Origin: Ancistrus triradiatus
Taxonomy: Eukaryota > Chordata > Actinopteri > Siluriformes > Loricariidae
Assembly: GCA_025084515.1 (NCBI GenBank)
Contig: JAJAGP010000206.1
Span: 321,766-385,765, forward strand
Direction: 5' to 3'
Length of the DNA stretch: 64,000 nucleotides
Shown: in pieces, positions 57,427-64,000 of the stretch
How positions within the stretch are numbered: the stretch's first letter is position 1
How the letters are laid out: each line of letters starts with the position of its first letter
Position numbers and translations under genes: made by a program
The notes under the pieces: model-generated
The model's input: the letters and a program-made list of their open reading frames with translations, nothing else
Databases searched by the model: none
What the model was told of the DNA's origin: nothing

Positions 57427-57952
57427 TGAGCTTAACTTTACATTTCATTAAAGACCGGCCATTGTGCGGAAGATGTTTGCGACTTTCCCCAAAGACCTCA
57501 CTTAGGAAATAATAGCTTGTGGAGTCACAGAGTTAGGATGGGGAGAAGCTCCAACAAATCCCTTGTTAAGTTGAATTTATTGTAAATAGAGGATTTTAGA
57601 ATATACTGTATATATCATAGTGTGTATATATATATATCATATATATGCAGTATATAAAAATTGAAATTCAGAATACAGTTTGTTATGTGTATTATCAGCT
57701 TCCCATTGTAAAGTCGAAAAATCCTAAACAGGACCATTGTAAATCGGAGACTACCTTGAGTGCTGCAGCTGTCTTTTTCGCTCTCCCACCAGTGAAGGCA
57801 CCTGTGTTTGAATCCTGCTGGCGCCTTCTGGCTGGGTCCCATGCAGACACAATTGCCTGAGTCTGATGTAGGAGAGGCGTGATATAAAATTACATACACC
57901 ACTGTATCGCCCACCTCTTGTCTGCTTGCTCTTATTCTCTAGTAAATTTCTC
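57427..57952. other. No gene; AT microsatellite
   Basis: TATATA/CATATA repeats lie near 57601-57655. Nothing else is recognised. Confidence 0.4.
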
Positions 57953-60618
57953 TAAAACGACTCTTTAATATCACCAACACTACCCCGTGTCGTGCCGCTC
58001 AATGAGAGTTGGCTACAAAAGCATTTTGATTCGATTACTGCCGAGCAGTTTGTCTGAGTGAGGGAACAGAGAGATGAGATGGATAGTGTCTCCAGCGATT
58101 GAAATGCACCAAGCTGGGCTGGTGCCATCTTCCTTTTGCTGTCGTGACTCAGAATGCGTCTGTAGTCGCCCCGATGTGAAACGGCTCATTTTGCATCCCA
58201 GACACACACTCCCTTTCCCTCATCTTCCTAGTAACTTCCATCAGCCAGAGCAGACCAAATGTCCTGGAAGCTATAATATACATAATGAGAACTACTCAGC
58301 CACTTGTTTAGCAAGATGGCTTCCCCGCCGCAGTTTTGCCACGTTCAATTTTGCGCCCTTGATTTATCATAACGTTGCCTTGTAATTTTAGATTGGCGTG
58401 ACTAAAGCAGTTTTCTTAGGCTGTTTTGAGTCTCCTTAGAGACGGCAGCCTCGTTTCAGCCTGGAAATAGCACCTGCATTGTCCTGCAACACCCCCTCCC
58501 TCACCAGCCATAGTCGTGACTGCAGCAGGTACAATTACTTCAGCATCTCCAAGGTGCCATCTGCCCTCGGTGGTGTTAATTTGAGCTTGGGCTGCAGCTC
58601 TTATGCCAGGCTGACAGCATTTTGCTGCACTGTTGTGCAAGAAGCGTGTGATGTGGCCAGGCCTGTTACCACCAGGCTCTGAAACCGGAGGTGTCAAGAG
58701 GTGTCTGATGAAATGGATACGATTGGGAAGCTCAGGATTACAAACAACCTTTTGGCTCTCTCGCTGAACTTTCGTCTACATCTTTACTTTATGTACAGGC
58801 TAGTGCTTTCTCTCCCCAATCCAAAAACTGTTTTGTATTCACTTGTACAACCTGTGGTGTGCCAGTCAATGGTACATCCATGCACCTCCTAAAATGGGAG
58901 TGGACTGGATTGGAAAATGCTTCAACTCTGATACACAGCCAGCATTTTTGGCCAAACCACCCTTCACCGATGTCTAGTGTGATTACAAACCTTGGTTGCA
59001 GGGTTGCTGTAATTCAATGGGAGTTACTCCAAAGCAAATATGATTTCTCTTGGTGATGACAGGAACGGTAATGCCATAGCCTTTGGCAGCAAGCCACGCA
59101 GGCGGGTACATCAGCAGACTGGCATAACCAGTGAGATAACGGACCATGATTTCCATTCACAGCTCACAACCCCAAACAACAAGAGAGATATTTCCCTGTC
59201 ATTGATATGTAAAAAACAATCCCCACATTTTGGCTTTTCTGTATTTTCTCATTAGCTCTTTTTCTCATTAGTCTCTGACCTGTTCTGTCTGTAGACCTGC
59301 CCCTTGACTGCGGCTGACAAGCCATGGCACATGGCTGCTTAAAAATGATGAGGATGTGAGGAATTAATAATTCATAACAGTTAAGAATGCACTGATCCCA
59401 CCCTTTCGGTTTTTAATAGGATACTGATACAGTGCCGGAGCCGCAAGCAAGTTTCGCAAAAAGGTCAAGGACGTGTCAGTTGTGTTTTAAAATAGTTTAT
59501 GTTCCGAGTTCATGTGCACAATCTGTGTTGTCAGTCAATATTCCTTGCATTTACATCATCAAATCCAGGGTTTAATTCAGCGTCTGCCCCAAAGTTCATG
59601 ATGCACATCATCAGATTACTGTACACGTAATATCCGTAATAAAATTCTCTTCAGGTAGATAGCAGCTCTAACTCGTATCCTAATGATCCTCGCTCAGTGT
59701 AACTGGTTATCACATTAAAAGAGAAATCTGAGACAGGGACAGAATTGACAGTGTTTAAAACAATGACGGCTATTTTTGATAAGCAGGCATAATCCGAAAT
59801 TCATTAGAGGTAAGAAGCAATGCGGGCGAGATAACACGCTACGCGTTTACGAACGTCCTCTGGGGATTTTCTCCTCGGTATTTACGAACGCTTCGAGCGT
59901 CAGAGGTTCACTGAAAGACTTCTGCTCTCCTCTTTCCTTTAGCTTCGTGACTAGAAGAAAGAGCCCTGTGCTTATCTAATGTTTTTCTGATGATCTTCAC
60001 ACCTCAGAAGATAACATAATGACTCCAAAATAATTAGATATCAGTCTACTGACTGATGTTCCATAAGCTCTGAGTTGATCTATCACCTATCACACAGGCA
60101 CAAGGAGTGGAAGTTTGCACTGGGACTAGACCATTATGCTTATTGAATACTTGCCATTCATATCAGGGATGGGCATGCTAACCGTTTTCGTTATGCAACC
60201 AGGGACGAGGCTGAAAGTGGACAGTGTGTTAGCTGGTTTTTGCCCTTGTTTTTTCCTTTTTTCTATATTTTCCTCAAGTAATAGTTGGATAATTAAATAG
60301 CGATCCATTCATTATGTAAGTGGTCTCACAGTCATATTATCCTGAGCTCTTAAACTAACAGGTTCTTTTTGTAGAAGAAAGCAATTAGCTTTTATTTAAC
60401 CTGACTGAACTTTTCCATTTATAAGCTAACTATAAGCTAGTTAGATGTATTTAATTTAGACCTGCGCTTGAATTTGCAGTATTGGCTGGTTTTCTTAATT
60501 AACATGTTGACTAGCTTGCCAGCTACATTAGCATTACTGCACTTGCTAGCGAGCTAGCTAGCAAAGCACTGACTTTGTTTCTTCTGATACAGGTTCCGAC
60601 AGCTGATACCAAGTATTG
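57953..60618. other. Repeat-poor unique stretch
   Basis: 2.7 kb without repeat words. Two parts look compositionally balanced and CpG-containing (57980-58720 and 59640-59960, e.g. CACGCTACGCGTTTACGAAC). AAAGGTCAAGGACG at 59459 contains a nuclear-receptor half-site. Short open frames on both strands have no domains. Confidence 0.35.
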
Positions 60619-61840
60619 TGTAACGATGATGCAAGCTGGACGGCTTGCATCAATCTAGTTTTAACTCCACCTGTCGCTCTTCTGTTTCGACAGTAGGTGG
60701 GGCTGTTGCCACCTGCTGTCCTTTCCTATAAATACCCCTCTTCCTGTTCACTTCCTTGTCTAGCATTTCACTTTTAGCTTTTCTTGGCTCCTGGCTCCTC
60801 TCCCCTCTCCCCTCTCCCCTCTCCTCTCTCCCCTCTCCTCTCTCCTCTCCTCTCCTCTCTCCTGGCTCCTCTCTATTCTCTCCTCTCTCCTCTCTCCTGG
60901 CTCCTCTCCTCTCCTCTCTCCTGGCTCCTCTCTCTTCTCTCCTCTCTCCTCTCTCCTGGCTCCTCTCTCCTCTCCTCTCTCCTGGCTCCTCCTCTCTTCT
61001 CTCCTCTCTCCTCCTCCTGGCTCTCTCTCTTCTTCTCCTCTTCCTCCTTTCTCCTCTCTCCTCTCTCTCCCTCTTCTCCTGCTCCTCTCTCTTCTCTCCT
61101 CTCTCCTCTCTCCTGGCTCCTCTCTCCTCTCCTCTCGTCCTGCTCCTCTCTCTTCTCTCCTCTCTCCTCTACTCCTGGCTCCTCTCTCTTCTCTCCTCTT
61201 TCCTCGTCTCGTCTCTCCTCCCCTCCCTCTCTCCTTTCTTCCTCTCCCCTTCTGTCTCTCTCTCTCCTCTCTCCTGGCTCCTCTCTCCTCTCTCTTCTCT
61301 CCTCTCTCCTGGCTCCTCTCTCCTCTCTCCACTCTCCTCTCTCTTCTCTCTTCTCTCCTGACTCCTCTCTCCTGGCTCCTCTCTCTTCTCTCCTCTCTCC
61401 TCTCTCTTCTCTCCTCTCTCCTCTGGTTGGTCTCTTTTGTCTTGGTCTGTTGGGTATCGTGTTCTATGTTGGTTTGTAAGCTTTCTCTTTTGTAGTTTTG
61501 TCCGGTGTCTGTTTGTATTCCCTCTTTGTCTAGTTTTGTTAGCTTTAGCATGTTAGCCTTTTGTTGTTTAGCACATGGTCTTTGTTTGTCGACACCTGTT
61601 AGTTTATTAGCCTTTGGTCTGTCTGTTTGTACTAGCCTGCCTTTGTGGGAGTATTCTTGCTGGTTTGTGTTATCTTTTGTTGTATTTAGCTTCCCTGTTT
61701 GTGTCTGTATTTGCTTAATTGGTATCTTTTGTGTTTTGCACCCAGCCTATTTTTGTCTGGCATCACCTGTGTCACTGTAAATAAACCTTCTCACTTGCAC
61801 TTGCGTCCGCCTCGGTCTTCTTCCATATATAATCGTGACA
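60619..61840 (+). mobile_element. Solo LTR with 5-bp target duplication
   Basis: It begins TGTAACGATGATGCAAGC and ends AATCGTGACA, the canonical TG...CA. TATTG flanks both sides (60614-60618 and 61841-61845). A TATA box (TATAAATA, 60727-60734) and a polyadenylation signal (AATAAA, 61780-61785) are in the right order for U3-R-U5. No internal gag-pol follows, so the element was reduced by recombination between its two LTRs. It is probably Ty3/gypsy, to judge from the ends and the TSD length, but superfamily cannot be proven without internal sequence. Confidence 0.88.
60785..61425 (+). repeat. Polypyrimidine tandem array inside the LTR
   Basis: About 640 bp of CTCCTCTC-type repeats with a periodic GGCTCCTCTC word (unit about 13-25 bp, higher-order copies of CTCCTCTCTCCTGGCT). 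Both strands are open in several frames (up to 263 codons of Arg/Glu-rich sequence in antisense), a by-product of low complexity. It lies just downstream of the TATA box. Confidence 0.9.
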
Positions 61841-61971
61841 TATTGAGTACTGACCAGTGCTCTGTTTTCAATTTAAAATTTGTATATCTGGTTATGTGTA
61901 CATCCTCAAAATGTTAACATTTAGGTTTAAAATACGTCTTTTTTTCTAAATGCTAAAAAAGAGAAAAGGGT

Positions 61972-62139
61972 TATACATTTACACCTTTTACATGCATTCT
62001 TATCCAGAGTGATTTACAGCTGATACAATCTTACACTGAGCCTTGCTCAACAGTGACAGCTTGGCAGCACTGGGGCTTGAATGCTGGACCTTCTGGTTCA
62101 TAGTCCAGTACCGTCACTAATGCTCCCACCATAGTCCCG
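61972..62139 (-). mobile_element. tRNA-derived SINE, diverged
   Basis: TTACATGCATTCTTATCCAG, TGATACAATCTTACACTGAG, CTTGCTCAACAGTGACAGC and GGACCTTCTGGTTCATAGTC in antisense. The centre is shortened. Confidence 0.82.
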
Positions 62140-62204
62140 CTATACAAGTTAAGTACAGTGTATAAAAAAAGCTTTATTATTAAACTTTCTTGCTGGACAA
62201 GATT

Positions 62205-62393
62205 AAAACGAAATATATGTTGGACTGTCTAACTTCAGAAACCAACCCCACTGCTATGTTCCAAAATCTAGTGGAAAGCCCTCTTAGAAGAACAAAGGCT
62301 GTTGTGGCACCAAAGGTGGAGGACAAACTCCATACTAATGCCCGTGGTTTGGGGGTAATTTTTTGTCCACAAACTTTTGTCTATATAGTTCTG
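62205..62393 (+). mobile_element. Tc1-like 3' end fragment
   Basis: The reading frame ETNPTAMFQNLVESPLRRTK is the C-terminus of a Tc1-type transposase, followed by ATGCCCGTGGTTTGGGG and the terminal CCACAAACTTTTGTCTATAT. This is a fourth Tc1 family in the window. Confidence 0.7.
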
Positions 62394-63755
62394 CTTTCTT
62401 TGTTGGGGTTTGGTGACACTGACCTACTCACTCATGTAGAGTAGATATAAGTGAAAGTACTGGTGAAGTTTTCTGGCAATGAACACATTTCGAGAAGGGA
62501 GAGAGGAGGGTAGATAATGAGGCTTTTTTAATATGTCACTCAAAAAGACCTCAAACTTTCAGAGTTTATAAAAATAATCCAATACAAAGCAAACTGCATT
62601 ATTGATGCTGTCTCTGGCTTTCGTTTAGTTCACTCTAAATAGGAAACTAAAGAGACAGGCATAGCGAATCCTATCTGAACAGCTCAGCTTCTAATGCTAC
62701 CTACAGCTCAAGCAGATTGAGCTGAATGGATTGATTTATGGTGTCCTGCTTTTTTCTCATTAAAACACACTAGCTTTTGTTCTTGGTAGTCTCATTCTCC
62801 GTGGTTATACATCACTCAGTCAGAAAACTTCAAACTTTTGTGTAAAAGAAAGATGTGTCTTTCTATTCCAAATGAGGCTCGATTCAAGTACTAATCTAAG
62901 TTAAAAATGAAGGTGTTCAAAAATTCCAATATCAATGCATATCCCTAACATATCAATAGAAACTCTTTTATTACTGATTATGTCCCTGTGTGAAAACACT
63001 TCTAAGTGTAACCTATGCTTCACCCTTTGACACCCCTGACCTGGGCAACAGATGGATTTCTAATCTTAATCTTCCCAGGCCACAAGCTCTGTGTCATCAG
63101 CTGTGTTCAGTCTCCAAATAAATTTCCATGGGATGTTACACGCGAGTATTATCACTTCCTCTGAAACAGCGAGTATTAGACCATAGTGTGTGAAGGTGAG
63201 TCTCAATATCGCTGTGGATTTTCAATGAACTTAATCACCAAGGTGGAAAATGCCTGTCGGACTTGCATTGTGAGGCTGGCCTATATTTCATCCAAATTCA
63301 GGCCACAGGCTCTTCGGTGGATTCGTCTCCTCACTTTACAGTGGGTTATACAAAAGATCAGTGCTAGTCTTTGCCGTACAGTATTCCAGTCTTCCAAAAC
63401 TAGGGATGTTCTTTCTGCATACAGGGTCAGTAGATACAATCCAGTCTCAATACGTGGATGCAAAGTCACAAAATACAATATGAAATCTTAAGACAATAAC
63501 TGTTCCAGCCAACTCTGGTCCAGTATATCTATTAATTGAAATAATATAAAAATATATTCATTAAATCGCTTAATCTAATGGTATGGTTAAGAGAGTTTAT
63601 TTAAACTCCTTGTTTTTTTCCTAATTCTTGTTATACTTTTAATAAAGGGTCTGTCAGATCTGTTTAAAACTTAGACTGAAGAACTCAGGTTTTACACAGG
63701 AAGGTTGTAGCTGTTTTAATTGTGTGAAGGATAGAAGAGCTTTGAAATGGAGAAT
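62394..63755. other. No gene recognised
   Basis: Nothing supported. A 101-codon plus frame at 63186-63491 overlaps a minus frame and has no known domain. Confidence 0.4.
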
Positions 63756-63954
63756 ACATTTACATTTACATTTACAGCATTTAGCAGACGCCCTTATCCA
63801 GAGTGACTTACAATTGATACAGTCTTACAATCCAAGCAATTGTGGGTTAAGGGCCTTGCTCAAGGACCCAACAGCTTGGCAGAGGTGGGATTTGAACCCT
63901 GGACCTTCTGGTCCATAGTCCAGTACCTTACCCGCTAGGCTACCACAGTCCCTC
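63756..63954 (-). mobile_element. tRNA-derived SINE, full length
   Basis: It starts at a TACATTTACATTTACATTTA tail and continues GCAGACGCCCTTATCCAGAG, AAGCAATTGTGGGTTAAGGG, GGTGGGATTTGAACCCTGG and GCTAGGCTACCACAGTCCC. A few central bases are missing. Confidence 0.92.
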
Positions 63955-64000
63955 AAATACATCAAAACTGAAGGTCGCTTTGGTGTATTTTGCTGATCAC

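Larger units (their letters stand above)
12017..64000 (+). other. Intron 1 of ppargc1b (runs off the window)
   Basis: The donor GTAAGA starts this interval. No open segment further on encodes the acidic second-exon sequence expected for PGC-1beta, and no other host gene is recognised. Intron 1 of this gene is known to be very long in mammals. A small host gene or an unusual exon inside the interval cannot be excluded by eye. Confidence 0.65.

Noticed and set aside
60760..61551. 263-codon minus-strand open frame rich in Arg and Glu, and long Ser/Leu-rich plus-strand frames
   Set aside because: They are by-products of the polypyrimidine tandem array in the LTR; several frames on both strands are open together and no domain is present.
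1..64000. CRISPR arrays, bacterial operons, phage or rRNA genes
   Set aside because: Nothing of this kind is present; the tandem arrays are minisatellites without regular repeat-spacer structure and the sequence is clearly vertebrate.

Overview
The window is vertebrate nuclear DNA, almost certainly from a teleost fish and probably an ostariophysan (catfish, characin or gymnotiform type). The reasons are the AT-rich composition, the near absence of long open frames, and a dense mix of fish repeat families: tRNA-derived SINEs, several Tc1/mariner families and their deletion derivatives, hAT and pogo-like elements, L2-, RTE- and Rex-type LINE remnants, and one LTR. This lineage call rests on remembered repeat families and not on a search.

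Only one host gene is recognised. At 11936-12016 on the + strand is a 27-codon first coding exon with a good start context and a GTAAGA splice donor. Its peptide matches the N-terminus of PGC-1beta (ppargc1b), a transcriptional coactivator of mitochondrial and lipid metabolism. A CpG-containing proximal promoter with perfect AP-1 and CTCF-core words lies just upstream. No second exon is seen, so everything from 12017 to the end is read as part of a very large intron 1 (more than 50 kb). The first 1.2 kb of that intron is relatively CpG-rich and holds three CACGTG E-boxes, a full CRE and a palindromic C/EBP word.

Layout. 1-11.75 kb: upstream intergenic DNA with MITEs, Tc1 remnants and LINE pieces. 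11.75-13.2 kb: ppargc1b promoter, exon 1 and the CpG-rich start of intron 1. 13.4-15.3 kb: a degenerate minisatellite interrupted by a MITE. 17.7-18.3 kb: the first of three pogo-like MITEs. 19.3-22.5 kb: a tandem duplication split by a precisely inserted hAT element with another MITE inside it. 23.4-25.9 kb: a decayed LINE with a SINE and a hAT end inside it. 28.9-35 kb: a mariner MITE, a SINE cluster, a duplicated 0.5-kb segment and an L2 LINE end. 35.4-48.9 kb: two more pogo MITEs, Tc1 MITEs, a 38-bp minisatellite and a three-layer nested insertion. 50-52 kb and 58-60.6 kb: long stretches without recognisable repeats. 54.4-57.4 kb: a SINE pair and two abutting Tc1 elements. 60.6-61.8 kb: a solo LTR with an exact 5-bp target duplication.

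No undescribed multi-gene system was found. The most interesting signals are the regulatory words around ppargc1b exon 1, the pogo MITE that keeps a DNA-binding exon and splice donor in all three copies, the hAT insertion with its own empty-site control next door, a perfect E-box inverted repeat, and a solo LTR with a 640-bp polypyrimidine expansion. All repeat names rest on recognition by eye; repeat boundaries are good to about 10 bp unless a target duplication is given.
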